Shown here: positions 25,752 to 33,434 of the stretch, piece by piece
Layout of the letters: each line of letters opens with the position of its first letter
Position numbering within the stretch: position 1 is the first letter of the stretch
The notes under the pieces: model-generated
The model's database searches: none
Told to the model about the DNA's origin: nothing
The model's input: only the letters and a program-made list of their open reading frames with translations
Position numbers and translations under genes: made by a program
Source: Massilia cavernae
GTDB lineage: Bacteria; Pseudomonadota; Gammaproteobacteria; Burkholderiales; Burkholderiaceae_D
Assembly: GCF_003590855.1 (NCBI RefSeq)
Contig: NZ_QYUP01000197.1
Coordinates: 1 to 33,434 of the forward strand
Direction of reading: 5' to 3'
Length of the DNA: 33,434 bases

Positions 25752-26225
25752 ATGAAGTCAATGAATCCAACACCCCTTGCCGCCGAGCCCGCGGAAGCAT
25801 CCGCGCCAAGCCCGGCGCCAGCCGCCGCTCCCAGCGCGCGGAACCTGCTCAAGCAACTCCAGCAACAGTTTCCCGCGTTCCGTAATTGCCTGCCGCTGGC
25901 CATCGGCATCGACAAGCAGATCCTTGCACGCCTGCCCGGCACCGACCGCAAGACCATGCGCGCCGCGCTTGGCATCCATACCGGTTCGCTGCGCTACCTG
26001 CGCGTGATGGAAAAAGCAACCTTGCGCTACGACCTGGACGGCAATGCCGGCGACGAAGTCACCGACACCCACCGCGCCCACGCCAAGGAAGTGCTGCAGC
26101 AGCGTTTCAAGAAGGAAGCCGAGCGCAAGAAGGCCGAACGCGAAGCCGCCCAGGCCGAGGAAGCCAACCGCCTGCGCCAGGAAAAGCTGCTCCAGCTCGC
26201 GTCCAAGTTCTCCCGCAACGGCTAA
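25752..26225 (+). CDS. ProQ/FinO-family RNA-binding protein
   Basis: This 157-residue protein has a short Pro/Ala-rich lead (1-30), a ProQ/FinO domain (about 30-115, 'LLKQLQQQFPAFRNCLPLAI', 'LRYLRVMEKATLRYDLDG') and a charged Lys/Glu/Ala helix at the C-terminus. Family members bind structured RNAs and 3' hairpins and act as RNA chaperones. ATG 25752 starts MKSMNPTP; ATG 25761 is equally possible, and no strong ribosome site decides. An upstream extension to 25686 is unlikely. Seven bases separate it from the exonuclease gene, so both RNA-handling genes are probably co-transcribed. Confidence 0.88.
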   Translation: MKSMNPTPLAAEPAEASAPSPAPAAAPSARNLLKQLQQQFPAFRNCLPLAIGIDKQILARLPGTDRKTMRAALGIHTGSLRYLRVMEKATLRYDLDGNAGDEVTDTHRAHAKEVLQQRFKKEAERKKAEREAAQAEEANRLRQEKLLQLASKFSRNG

Positions 26226-26232
26226 GCCGGCC

Positions 26233-26808
26233 ATGGCGGACGTCCCCGACGAACTGTTGCCGCCCTACGACGGCATCAAGCTGCATCACGTGCGGGTGGT
26301 GAAATCCGAGCGCGATGCGGCCGATGCGCTGGCCGCCCTGCTCTCTTCCGACGTGCTGGGCTTCGATACCGAATCGAAGCCTACCTTCGCCAAGGGCGAG
26401 TCGTCGACCGGCCCGCACCTGGTGCAGCTGGCCACGGACGATGCGGCCTACCTGTTCCAGATCGGCCCGGCGCCGGCCATCGACGTGCTGCGCGAAGTGC
26501 TCGAATCGGCCCTCATCCTGAAGGTCGGCTTCGGCCTGACCGACGACCTGCGCCGCCTGCGCAGCAAGCTCGGGATCGAAACCGCCAACGTGCTCGACCT
26601 CGCCACCGCCCTGCGCCGCGGCGAGCGCAACACGCTGGGCGCGAAAACCGCGGTGGCGCGCTTCTTCGGGCAGCGCCTGCAGAAGTCGAAGAAGATCACC
26701 ACCACCAACTGGGCCCTGCCGCGCCTGTCCGAAAAGCAGATCCTGTATGCGGCCGACGACGCCCACGTGGCGCTGCGCATCTACCGCCGCTGGCGCGCGG
26801 ACAGCTGA
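26233..26808 (+). CDS. 3'-5' exonuclease, DEDDy family (RNase D / WRN-like)
   Basis: This is a 191-residue single-domain exonuclease. Exo I is the D45-T-E47 motif in 'GFDTES', the middle motif lies near 'VGFGLTDDLRRL', and Exo III is Y172-A-A-D-D176 ('YAADDAHVAL'), placing it in the DEDDy class that uses two metal ions. It lacks the HRDC domains of RNase D, so it is a short relative, and RNA or DNA as substrate is not decided. It follows the ProQ-family gene by 7 bp and precedes a cytochrome gene by 1 bp. Confidence 0.88.
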   Translation: MADVPDELLPPYDGIKLHHVRVVKSERDAADALAALLSSDVLGFDTESKPTFAKGESSTGPHLVQLATDDAAYLFQIGPAPAIDVLREVLESALILKVGFGLTDDLRRLRSKLGIETANVLDLATALRRGERNTLGAKTAVARFFGQRLQKSKKITTTNWALPRLSEKQILYAADDAHVALRIYRRWRADS

Positions 26809-26809
26809 C

Positions 26810-27517
26810 GTGGACCGCCGCGCCGCCCTGCTGCTGGCCCTCGCCGCCCTGGCGGGAGCCGCATGGGCGGAACGTCCCAAGGTGCTGCCGGCCACGATGG
26901 AACAACGGCTTCTCGCCTGCACTTCCTGCCACGCACGGCCCGACCGCAACGACGCCTTCTTCCCGCGCATCTCGGGCAAGCCGGCCGGCTACCTGTACAA
27001 CCAGCTGGTCAACTTCAAGGACGGCAAGCGCCAGTTCCCGATGATGACCTATATGGTCGGCCACCTGCCGGACGACTACCTGCGCGAGATCGCCCTGCAT
27101 TTCTCGCAGCATCACTTGCCGGCGCCGGCCTCCACCCCGGCCATCCTGGCGCCCGCCATCATGGAACGGGGCCGCAAACTGGCACTGGACGGCGACGCCG
27201 CGATCAGGGTGCCGGCCTGCGTGGCCTGCCACGGCAAGGCCCTGACCGGCGTCGAACCCGCGATACCGGGCCTGCTTGGCCTCCCGCGCGACTACATGAA
27301 CGCGCAGTTCGGCGCGTGGAAGAACAAGACGCGCCGCGCGCATGCGCCCGACTGCATGGCCGACATTGCCGGGCGCCTCAGCCAGGCCGACATTTCCGCC
27401 GTGTCCGGATGGCTGGCGGCCCAGCCGGTGCCGCCCGGTACGCGCCCGGCCGCCGCCGGCGCCATCGCGCGTCCGCTGCCGATCGCCTGCGGCAGCGCGC
27501 CGGAGGGCGCGCAATGA
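26810..27517 (+). CDS. Exported diheme cytochrome c (cytochrome c4-like)
   Basis: This 235-residue periplasmic protein starts with a GTG codon at 26810. A signal peptide follows (about 1-20, ending AWA). Two c-type heme sites are present, CTSCH at 37-41 and CVACH at 137-141, in two similar domains ('FPRISGKPAGYLYNQLVNFK' and 'IPGLLGLPRDYMNAQF'), the c4/c553 arrangement. It would pass electrons in the periplasm. Its stop overlaps the ATG of the triheme cytochrome (ATGA), so the two are coupled and probably act together. Confidence 0.92.
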   Translation: MDRRAALLLALAALAGAAWAERPKVLPATMEQRLLACTSCHARPDRNDAFFPRISGKPAGYLYNQLVNFKDGKRQFPMMTYMVGHLPDDYLREIALHFSQHHLPAPASTPAILAPAIMERGRKLALDGDAAIRVPACVACHGKALTGVEPAIPGLLGLPRDYMNAQFGAWKNKTRRAHAPDCMADIAGRLSQADISAVSGWLAAQPVPPGTRPAAAGAIARPLPIACGSAPEGAQ

Positions 27518-28785
27518 AGAAGCGCTACCTGGTTCCCGCGCTGATAGCCGCCGGCGCGGCTGCGGCGGTGGCCATTGCCTGGCCGCGCGACCAGTTCATC
27601 GCGGCCAGTTCGCCCGCCGCATGGGCCGGCACGCAGGACAATGTCGCGCGCGGCGCCTACCTGGCCAAGGCGGGCGACTGCATGGCATGCCACACGGCGC
27701 GCGGCGGCCAGGCATACGCAGGCGGGCGCGCCATCGACACGCCGTTCGGCAAACTGACCGCGCCCAACATCACCCCCGACCAGGCCAACGGCATCGGCGC
27801 CTGGAGCGCGGACGACTTCTGGGGCGCCCTCCACAACGGCAAGTCGCGCGACGGCCGCATGCTGTATCCGGCCTTCCCCTATCCGAACTACACGCGCGTG
27901 TCGCGCGCCGATTCCGACGCGCTGTATGCCTTCCTGCGCACGGTGCCGGCAAGCGCACGCGCCAACGACGCGCACGCCTTGCGCTTCCCGTACAACCAGC
28001 AGCTGTCGCTGGCAGCCTGGCGCCTGCTGTACTTCAAGCCGGCGGCGTTCGTCGAAACACCTGCGCGCGGCGCCGAATGGAACCGCGGCGCCTACCTGGT
28101 CGAAGGGCTCGGGCACTGCGCCGCATGCCACAGCAGCCGCAATACGCTGGGCGCGCCGTCGGACGGGCTGGCCGGCGGGCTGATTCCGGTGATCGGGTGG
28201 TATGCGCCATCGCTGACCTCCGATGCGGAAGCGGGGCTGGGCAGCTGGGAAGTGCCGCATATCGTGCAGCTGCTGCGCACCGGGATTTCGCCGCGCGCGA
28301 CGGTCATGGGGCCGATGGCCGAGGTGGTTCAGGAGAGCCTGCAGCATTTGGCGGTGGCTGACGTGACCGCGATGGCTGTGTATTTGAAATCGCTGCCGGA
28401 TACGGCGGCGCGGAGGGAAAAATTCGTGCCGGGGCCGGAGACCGAACAAGTTATCGCGGCGGGCAAGAAACTGTATGAAGCCCATTGCGTCGACTGCCAC
28501 GGCGGCGACGGCAAGGGCCTGCCGCCGGCGTATCCGCCGCTCGCCGGCAACCGCGCGATCACGATGGATTCGTCCGTCAATGCGATCCGCAGCGTGATGA
28601 ACGGCGGCTTCCCGCCGGGGACCACGGGCAATCCGAAACCTTATGGCATGCCGCCGTTCAGCCATGTTTTGGATGACGCGGAGGCGGCGGCCTTGTTGAC
28701 GTATTTGCGCAGCAGCTGGGGCAACCGGGCCGCGCCGGTCACGCCGGGCGAGGTCAACAAGTACCGGGCGGTGCCGCTGGATTAA
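27514..28785 (+). CDS. Membrane-anchored triheme cytochrome c (alcohol/gluconate dehydrogenase subunit type)
   Basis: This 423-residue protein has an N-terminal signal or anchor (about 5-23) and three heme sites: CMACH (56-60), CAACH (202-206) and CVDCH (325-329). The layout and stretches such as 'YPAFPYPNYTRVS', 'EWNRGAYLVEGLGHC' and 'GISPRATVMGPMAEVV' follow the cytochrome subunit of membrane-bound PQQ alcohol or FAD gluconate dehydrogenases, which feed electrons to ubiquinone. No dehydrogenase subunit is encoded beside it, so its electron donor is unknown. The gene ends 1 bp from the convergent PilT-like gene. Confidence 0.93.
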   Translation: MKKRYLVPALIAAGAAAAVAIAWPRDQFIAASSPAAWAGTQDNVARGAYLAKAGDCMACHTARGGQAYAGGRAIDTPFGKLTAPNITPDQANGIGAWSADDFWGALHNGKSRDGRMLYPAFPYPNYTRVSRADSDALYAFLRTVPASARANDAHALRFPYNQQLSLAAWRLLYFKPAAFVETPARGAEWNRGAYLVEGLGHCAACHSSRNTLGAPSDGLAGGLIPVIGWYAPSLTSDAEAGLGSWEVPHIVQLLRTGISPRATVMGPMAEVVQESLQHLAVADVTAMAVYLKSLPDTAARREKFVPGPETEQVIAAGKKLYEAHCVDCHGGDGKGLPPAYPPLAGNRAITMDSSVNAIRSVMNGGFPPGTTGNPKPYGMPPFSHVLDDAEAAALLTYLRSSWGNRAAPVTPGEVNKYRAVPLD

Positions 28786-28786
28786 G

Positions 28787-29941
28787 TTACGCGGCGTTCA
28801 GCATCGCCGAGTAACAAGCATCGGCAAACCCGATCCTGTCGGTGGTCGCATTGCGCGCATCTTCCATGCTGATCTGCTTCTCGCGCAGCAGGTACACCAG
28901 CGCCGAATTCATCGAATGGCAGCCCGCGTTGAACTTGCCGGTGCCGCCATCCATCAAGGTACGCACTTCCGCAATGCGTCCCGACTCGATCATGCGCACC
29001 ACTTCCGGATTCGAGGTCAGGCACTCGGTCGCCAGGTGGTAGCGGCCGCCGTCAAGCGACGGCAGCAAGGCCTGGCACAGGACCCCGCGCAGCGCATGCG
29101 CCAGGGCCTGCGACTGCGCTTCCGAATTCCCCAGCAAGCGGCTCATCTTCTGCAGCCCCAGCTCGGTCGAGCGCGCGTGCAGCGACGCCAGCACCAGCGG
29201 GCCCGATTCGGCCAGCGCCAGCGCTTCCTGCGCCGTTTCCGCATCGCGGATCTCGCCGATCACGATCACGTCCGGACGCTCGCGCAGCGCGTCGAGCGCG
29301 CCCAGGTAGTAGCTCTCGACATCGCCGTCGACGCCCACTTCGCGCTGGGTGATGATGCATTTGCGCTGAGGGATCAGGGTCTCGACCGGGTCTTCAATGG
29401 TGATGATGTGGCCCGAGCGGGTCTTGTTGATTTCGTCGACCATCGAGGCGATGGTGGTGGACTTGCCCTGGCAGGTATCGCCGATGATCAGCACCAGCCC
29501 CGAAGTCAGGCGCGCGAAATCCTGTTCCGCGGTGCGCAGGCCCAGGCTGGCCAGCGCATGCGGCTCCTTCGGGAAGCGGCGGATCACGCAGCCGAGCCGC
29601 TTCTTGCCCTGGAAGCTGAAGCAGTTGGCACGGATACGCGCGGTGTGCAGGTCGATCGAGCGGTCGAAGGCGCGCACCGCGATGCGCTCGTCCCAGTCCG
29701 GCTCGATCACGCTGAAGAACTCTTCCAGCTCTTCCTTCGTGATCGGCGAATCGGTCACCGCCACCAGGCCCTTGGGCTGGCGCAGCAGCAAGGGACTGTT
29801 CTGGTGGATGATGATGTCGGAAAATACCAGCCGCGAGTTCAGCAGGTGCAGGATCTGCTCAACCAGCGTACCGAACACCGGGTGGTCTTCGTTCTCGATA
29901 TACGAGAGGGTCCTGATTTGCGACGATTCGTGATTTTCCAT
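28787..29941 (-). CDS. PilT/PilU-like type IV pilus retraction ATPase
   Basis: This is a 384-residue secretion-superfamily ATPase. An N-terminal PAS-like domain (about 20-130) is followed by Walker A GDTCQGKST (154-162; the usual form is GPTGSGKST), the Asp box 'IITIEDPVE', 'CIITQREVG', Walker B 'DVIVIGEIRD' (224-233) and the His box 'LASLHARS'. The length and 'CII-QREVG' resemble PilU, but the unusual Walker A and divergent N-terminus set it apart, so it may be a third paralog. No pilus genes are adjacent. It would power pilus retraction at the inner membrane. Confidence 0.85.
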   Translation of the reverse strand: MENHESSQIRTLSYIENEDHPVFGTLVEQILHLLNSRLVFSDIIIHQNSPLLLRQPKGLVAVTDSPITKEELEEFFSVIEPDWDERIAVRAFDRSIDLHTARIRANCFSFQGKKRLGCVIRRFPKEPHALASLGLRTAEQDFARLTSGLVLIIGDTCQGKSTTIASMVDEINKTRSGHIITIEDPVETLIPQRKCIITQREVGVDGDVESYYLGALDALRERPDVIVIGEIRDAETAQEALALAESGPLVLASLHARSTELGLQKMSRLLGNSEAQSQALAHALRGVLCQALLPSLDGGRYHLATECLTSNPEVVRMIESGRIAEVRTLMDGGTGKFNAGCHSMNSALVYLLREKQISMEDARNATTDRIGFADACYSAMLNAA

Positions 29942-30119
29942 GCGCGATTCTCGAATTCCGGTGGAACAAGCGTGAGCTTGATTATAAGACTAGTCCCCGG
30001 AGAAAATTGCAAGATCGAAAGATAAATTTATTCTTTCCAACGCAATCCGTGGCGTAAAAATCGCTTGGCAAGCCTTGGTGGAAAGTGCAGGATGGCTCTA
30101 TCCGCACAAGGAGGACACC

Positions 30120-30806
30120 GTGAAAACGCCCCTGATCGCCGCCCTGGTGCTGGCGGCTGCGTTGCCGGCCGCCGCGCGCGGCGCCAACCCGAGTTTCGAG
30201 CAGCGCTGCGAGCAGGAAATGAAACCCATGTTCGAGGTCAGCCTGCGCGAGTCCGGCTACACGGTCGACAACACCGTCTCGAGCCGGGTACTGAACAACC
30301 GCAGCGTGCACCACTACGCCGGCGAGCAGATGCTCGGCATGACGGCGCTGGAAGCGCGCACCGTGGTGTCCTTCGACGGTCCGGCGCTGGCCGACAAGGC
30401 CAGCGGGCGCGAATGCGTGGCGCCGCGCATCTCGGTGGCGCTGACGTTCCCGAAAATGTCGGTGTTCGTCGCGCGCGAGTTCGCGCCGGCCTCGTGCAGC
30501 TACCGGCAGGTACTGGAACACGAACTGCGCCACGTGCAGCTGTACCGCGACCAGTTCCCCGGACTGGTGGAGCGGGTGCGCCATGGACTGGCGGCGCGCT
30601 TCGGCGGCAAGCCGCTGTATGCCGACCATGGCAAGGGGCTGGAGGCGCTGGAGGCCGACATCGACAACTGGCTGCGGCCCTTCATCAAGGCCGAAATCGG
30701 CCGCATGGAAGTGGCGCAGGCGGCGATGGATACGCCCGACGAATCGTTCCGCCTGTCGATCGCCTGCAATGGCGAGCTGGCCAACAACCTCGGCAACCGC
30801 TATTGA
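30120..30806 (+). CDS. Exported protein with HExxH motif, putative zinc peptidase
   Basis: This 228-residue protein starts at GTG 30120 with AGGAGG 5 nt upstream. A signal peptide spans about 1-20 (ending AAAR/GA). The mature protein has H134-E-L-R-H138 in 'LEHELRHVQLYRD', the zinc-metallopeptidase signature within a helix, plus four Cys (30, 99, 126 and one near the C-terminus) that could form disulphides. I do not recognise the family. Activity is inferred from the motif only. It converges on a truncated methyltransferase gene only 3 bp away, which suggests a rearrangement junction. Confidence 0.8.
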   Translation: MKTPLIAALVLAAALPAAARGANPSFEQRCEQEMKPMFEVSLRESGYTVDNTVSSRVLNNRSVHHYAGEQMLGMTALEARTVVSFDGPALADKASGRECVAPRISVALTFPKMSVFVAREFAPASCSYRQVLEHELRHVQLYRDQFPGLVERVRHGLAARFGGKPLYADHGKGLEALEADIDNWLRPFIKAEIGRMEVAQAAMDTPDESFRLSIACNGELANNLGNRY

Positions 30807-30809
30807 GGC

Positions 30810-31448
30810 TTAGCGGAAGCGGCTCTTGTGGCCGGTTTTCAGGTCGAGCGAAAACTTCACGCCGCTTTCCATGACCGTCACGTCGTCCGGCGGCTCGTCG
30901 CCGGCCAGCGCGCCCGCCACCACCGGCAGGCCCTCCCCTTTGCGCACCAGTTCGTCGGAGCGCTCGTAGACGTTGCGGCAGCCGGTTTCCGCGATCAGCG
31001 CCTGCACGATCGGCACCTTCCAGGCGTCGACGCCCGCGGCCTGGAACTCGCACACCAGCCAGCCGTCCTTGCCGCCGAAGGAATCCACCAGCAGTCCCGG
31101 CAGGCCGTCCGCCTCGGCATTCACGCGGCGCACCACGTCGCCCGCTTTCGCCTTCGCCGCCGCCGGCGCGCTCTTTTCCAGCGCCGCCTTGACCCGCCGC
31201 TTGATCAGCGCATGGTCGATCGGCTGGCCTTCGTCGAAGGTCCAGACCCGGGCGCGGATCTGCGATTTCGAATTGTAGGCGGCGCGCGCCAGGAAGGCAC
31301 GCGACGAGGACTGCACGATGGCGGTGGAACCCGGCTTCATCTTTTCGTTGGGCCTGCCCTCGACCCGCTCGATCGCCGACGCATAAATCCAGGGGTCGCC
31401 CGCGAGCAGGCTTTTTTCCTTGCCCTGTTTGATAGTAATGATCAGCAT
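30810..31448 (-). pseudogene. 3'-truncated RlmI-like class I SAM-dependent rRNA methyltransferase
   Basis: This 212-residue frame has the N-terminal PUA domain (about 1-75, 'GDPWIYASAIERVEG') and central domain ('NAEADGLPGLLVDSF', 'VYERSDELVRKGEGLP', 'LDLKTGHKSRF') of RlmI-type 23S rRNA cytosine methyltransferases. These normally run to about 390 residues, continuing from 'GHKTGFYLDQR' into the SAM-binding Rossmann domain. Here the frame ends at TAA right after GHKSRFR, and the adjacent DNA belongs to the convergent HExxH gene. The catalytic domain is therefore missing. It may be inactive or kept as an RNA-binding fragment. Confidence 0.8.
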
Positions 31449-31636
31449 GACGCTTCCAGAAAAGATGAGGGGGCGGCATGATACCGCGCCGGGCCGGTCC
31501 TTGCCGGATTATCGCGCCTGATGGCATCCTGGAACGCACGGTATGCATCCTGTCGCAATCTCGTGGCGTGCTTCAGCGGGTGGGATTACGATGCAGTCAC
31601 CGTCCCCCTTAAACACCGACAACAAGGACAAGACAC

Positions 31637-32416
31637 ATGAAGATCGCACCGAAAACCACCCTGCGCCATATCGTACTGGCGGTCGCCGCGTTCACGCTGG
31701 CAGCGCCGGCGGTGGTGGCCACCGCCTCGCCGCTGGACTGGATCGGCGGTGAAAAAGTGCGCGGCAGCGGCGCCGTCAAGCAGCAGTCGCGCGCCGTGGC
31801 GGGTTTCAATGGCCTGTCGCTGAGCCTGCCGGCCCAGGTCGAGCTGCGCATCGGGAACGCCGAAGGCATCACCATCGAAACCGACGACAACGTGCTGCCG
31901 CTGGTGGAAACCGTGGTCGAAGGCGGCACCCTCAAGATTCGCCCGGTCAAGCGCAACATGAGCCTGCAGCCAAGCCGCCTGCGCATCGTGGTGCAGGCCA
32001 GGTCGGTCGAACGCCTGGCGCTGGGCGGCTCGGGCTCGATCCGTTCGGACGCGCTCAAGGGACGCAAGATGGATATCGACATCGGCGGCTCGGGCTCGAT
32101 CGACGTCAAGCGCATCGACGCAGATTCGCTGTCGGTCGCGCTGGGCGGCAGCGGCAACCTGACCGCCGGCGGCGGCAGCACGCGGTCGCTGTCGCTGTCG
32201 ATCGGCGGCTCGGGCGACGTCGACCTGGGACGGGTGGCCACCGGCAGCGCCAACATCAGCGTGGCCGGTTCCGGCAACGCCACCGTATGGGCAAGGGACT
32301 CGCTGGACGCGACCATCGCCGGCTCGGGCGACGTCAACTACTACGGCGACCCGCGCATCAGCCGCACGGTGGTGGGTTCGGGCGACGTGGTGCGCCTGGC
32401 GGGCTCGCCGAAGTAA
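31637..32416 (+). CDS. Exported head-GIN (DUF2807) domain protein
   Basis: This 259-residue exported protein has a signal peptide (about 1-30). A DUF2807 beta-solenoid-like domain follows, starting 'VKQQSRAVAGFNGLSLSLPA'. Repeated 'GGSGS', 'GGSGN', 'GGSGDV' and 'AGSGN' turns occur every 20-25 residues through the C-terminal half, giving a stacked repeat structure. Such proteins are secreted or surface located, with no agreed function. A bidirectional hairpin follows it at 32437-32461. Confidence 0.88.
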   Translation: MKIAPKTTLRHIVLAVAAFTLAAPAVVATASPLDWIGGEKVRGSGAVKQQSRAVAGFNGLSLSLPAQVELRIGNAEGITIETDDNVLPLVETVVEGGTLKIRPVKRNMSLQPSRLRIVVQARSVERLALGGSGSIRSDALKGRKMDIDIGGSGSIDVKRIDADSLSVALGGSGNLTAGGGSTRSLSLSIGGSGDVDLGRVATGSANISVAGSGNATVWARDSLDATIAGSGDVNYYGDPRISRTVVGSGDVVRLAGSPK

Positions 32417-32436
32417 GGCAGCGGCCGCGGGAATGA

Positions 32437-32461
32437 AAAAAGCGGGCAGTGCGCGCTTTTT
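32437..32461. terminator. Bidirectional terminator
   Basis: AAAAAGCG, a 9-nt loop and CGCTTTTT form an A/T-flanked hairpin between the convergent DUF2807 and PCu(A)C genes, with T-runs on both strands. Confidence 0.75.
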
Positions 32462-32464
32462 CGC

Positions 32465-32932
32465 TTAGTGCTGGTGCATCGCGGGCGTCTTGCCCGGCCC
32501 GGTAAAGGTCAGCGGCTTGACCGGCACGTCGAGCGTGATGGTCTCGCGCTTCTTGTCCTTGCCCTCGACGACGATCGTCAGCGGCACCACCTCGTCGGCT
32601 TTCAGCTGGCGTTTCAGGTCCATCAGCATGATGTGGTAGCCGCCGGAGGCGAGGTTGACGCCCTTCCCGGCCGGCAGCTCGATGCGTTCGACCTGTTCCA
32701 TCTTCATGCGGTCGCCGCTCATTTCCATCTTGTGCAGCTGGGCCATGCCCGCCACCGGCGTGCTGACGCCGACCAGGCGCGCATCCTTTGCCGACTGCAG
32801 GTGCATGAAGGCGCCGGTGCTGCGCTGCTGCGGCACGGTGGCGCGTACCCATGGCGCGGTGACGCTGACCTGGGCCAGCGCGCTGGTGGCGACGGCAAAC
32901 GACGCGGCCAGCGCAAACAGATGTTTTTTCAT
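32465..32932 (-). CDS. Periplasmic copper chaperone PCu(A)C
   Basis: This 155-residue protein has a signal peptide (1-20, ending ALA) and the exact Cu(I)-binding pattern H67-X10-M78-X21-H100-X-M102. PCu(A)C proteins carry copper in the periplasm to the CuA/CuB sites of cytochrome oxidases. A His-containing tail (MHQH) could hold extra copper. No Sco1 partner is visible in the window. The start has upstream DNA containing a mobile-element remnant, so its native promoter may have been displaced. Confidence 0.93.
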   Translation of the reverse strand: MKKHLFALAASFAVATSALAQVSVTAPWVRATVPQQRSTGAFMHLQSAKDARLVGVSTPVAGMAQLHKMEMSGDRMKMEQVERIELPAGKGVNLASGGYHIMLMDLKRQLKADEVVPLTIVVEGKDKKRETITLDVPVKPLTFTGPGKTPAMHQH

Positions 32933-32950
32933 CAGAATTGCTCCAAGAAA

Positions 32951-33257
32951 CCCTGTCCTTCAGGGCAGGGAGTGAAAGGAGCCGGGCGCGTAGCGCCCGC
33001 AGCCGTCCAAGTGAAAAAATGTGTTGAACTTTGTTGTTGGTTCACGGTCAAACTCCATAAGTGCCGCAGTGAGCGATTACGCGCTGGGGCATGATTCACC
33101 AATACCGCTTTTTCCAAGCCGCAGTTGCCATCGGCGAGGTCGAAAGATATCCTGCGGATTGAATAAGAAGCTGGGCTCGTTTCAGTCCGGCTTCCGTCTG
33201 GGGCATCAGACGCCAGCAGTGGGAATCCCCTTCCGTTCACGAAGGGGAGGATGTCAA
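32951..33257 (+). mobile_element. Remnant of an IS200/IS605-family element (right-end type hairpins, no tnpA/tnpB)
   Basis: This 300-bp non-coding stretch is rich in hairpins: 32951-32970 (CCCTG...CAGGG), 32983-32999 (CGGGCGC-gta-GCGCCCG), 33195-33212 (CGTCTG-N6-CAGACG), and 33227-33247 (CCCCTTC-N7-GAAGGGG) followed by AGGATGTCAA. The last matches the well-known IS605-type right end, a CCCC...GGGG hairpin followed by AGGATGTCAA. Neither transposase nor TnpB can be read, so this looks like a deletion remnant or non-autonomous element, possibly keeping part of an omega-RNA-like 3' region. A minus-strand open frame across it (32932-33240) looks incidental. Confidence 0.6.
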
Positions 33258-33313
33258 GTTTGGTTGTCTTCCTGAGCAGTATTTCAGCGGCAGATTATAC
33301 GCGCCGCCGGGTT

Positions 33314-33434
33314 TCAGCGTCCGCCGCGGAAGGTTTCGCGCTCGACCAGCACGGTGTCTTCGCCGTCGGTCAGGTAGATCTGGCTGTCCTGGATGGTGCA
33401 CTGCAGCTGCATGTTGCGCTTGGCGAGCTTTTCC
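33314..33434 (-). CDS. C-terminal end of an unidentified protein
   Basis: The minus strand enters from the right edge in an open frame and ends at TGA 33314-33316. It gives 39 residues ending 'DGEDTVLVERETFRGGR', preceded by 'MQLQCTIQDSQIYL'. Codon use fits a real gene of this genome. The family cannot be told from this fragment. Confidence 0.6.
   Translation of the reverse strand, partial: EKLAKRNMQLQCTIQDSQIYLTDGEDTVLVERETFRGGR

Noticed and set aside
32932..33240. 102-codon minus-strand frame over the IS605-like remnant
   Set aside because: It covers the hairpins of the element, overlaps the start of the copper chaperone gene and has no ribosome site or domain.

Overview
The window looks like chromosomal DNA of a high-GC betaproteobacterium of the order Burkholderiales, most likely Oxalobacteraceae (Massilia/Telluria/Duganella type). 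Three things suggest this: the divergent ppc / hemC-hemD-hemX-hemY arrangement with ppa alongside, a long RpoD with an Ala-rich N-terminus and an Asp/Glu-rich insertion, and protein sequences that read as betaproteobacterial. The genus is inferred from memory of such proteins, not from a search.

Layout. 1-1753: a LysR regulator (cut by the window edge) divergent from a QorB-type quinone oxidoreductase. 1772-11139: an accessory uptake locus with a LysR regulator, a divergent TonB-dependent receptor, a serine alpha/beta hydrolase and a full five-part branched-chain-amino-acid-type ABC importer, closed by a clear terminator. Two identical-architecture 16-bp palindromes lie between the LysR gene and the receptor gene. 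11213-11804: a remnant of a PA-domain protease, then a REP-like inverted repeat that supplies the stop codon of ppa. 11801-19500: housekeeping block with ppa, the hemCDXY operon (tetrapyrrole synthesis) and divergent ppc. 19605-22563: a decayed accessory island with a lower-GC two-gene cassette (a frameshifted gene plus a DUF1828/DUF1829-like gene) and a sensor-kinase pseudogene whose reading frame is open only by chance. 22567-25192: a second REP-like cluster and rpoD. 25193-25751: a long rpoD/proQ intergenic region with a promoter and terminator that could define a ~60-nt small RNA. 25752-28785: a tight operon of a ProQ/FinO RNA chaperone, a DEDDy exonuclease, a diheme and a triheme cytochrome c. 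28787-33434: a PilT/PilU-like ATPase, an exported HExxH protein, a 3'-truncated RlmI-like methyltransferase, a head-GIN (DUF2807) protein, a PCu(A)C copper chaperone, an IS200/IS605-type right-end remnant, and the last 39 codons of an unidentified gene.

How the genes work together. The best candidate for an undescribed system is the 1.8-11.1 kb locus. The receptor would bring a ligand across the outer membrane, the periplasmic binding protein and ABC complex would carry it (or a fragment) into the cytoplasm, and the hydrolase, which has no signal peptide, would cleave it there. The substrate is unknown. The DUF1828 cassette, the possible small RNA beside a ProQ-family gene, and several broken genes with visible causes are the other points worth a second look. 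No tRNA, rRNA or CRISPR array was seen.
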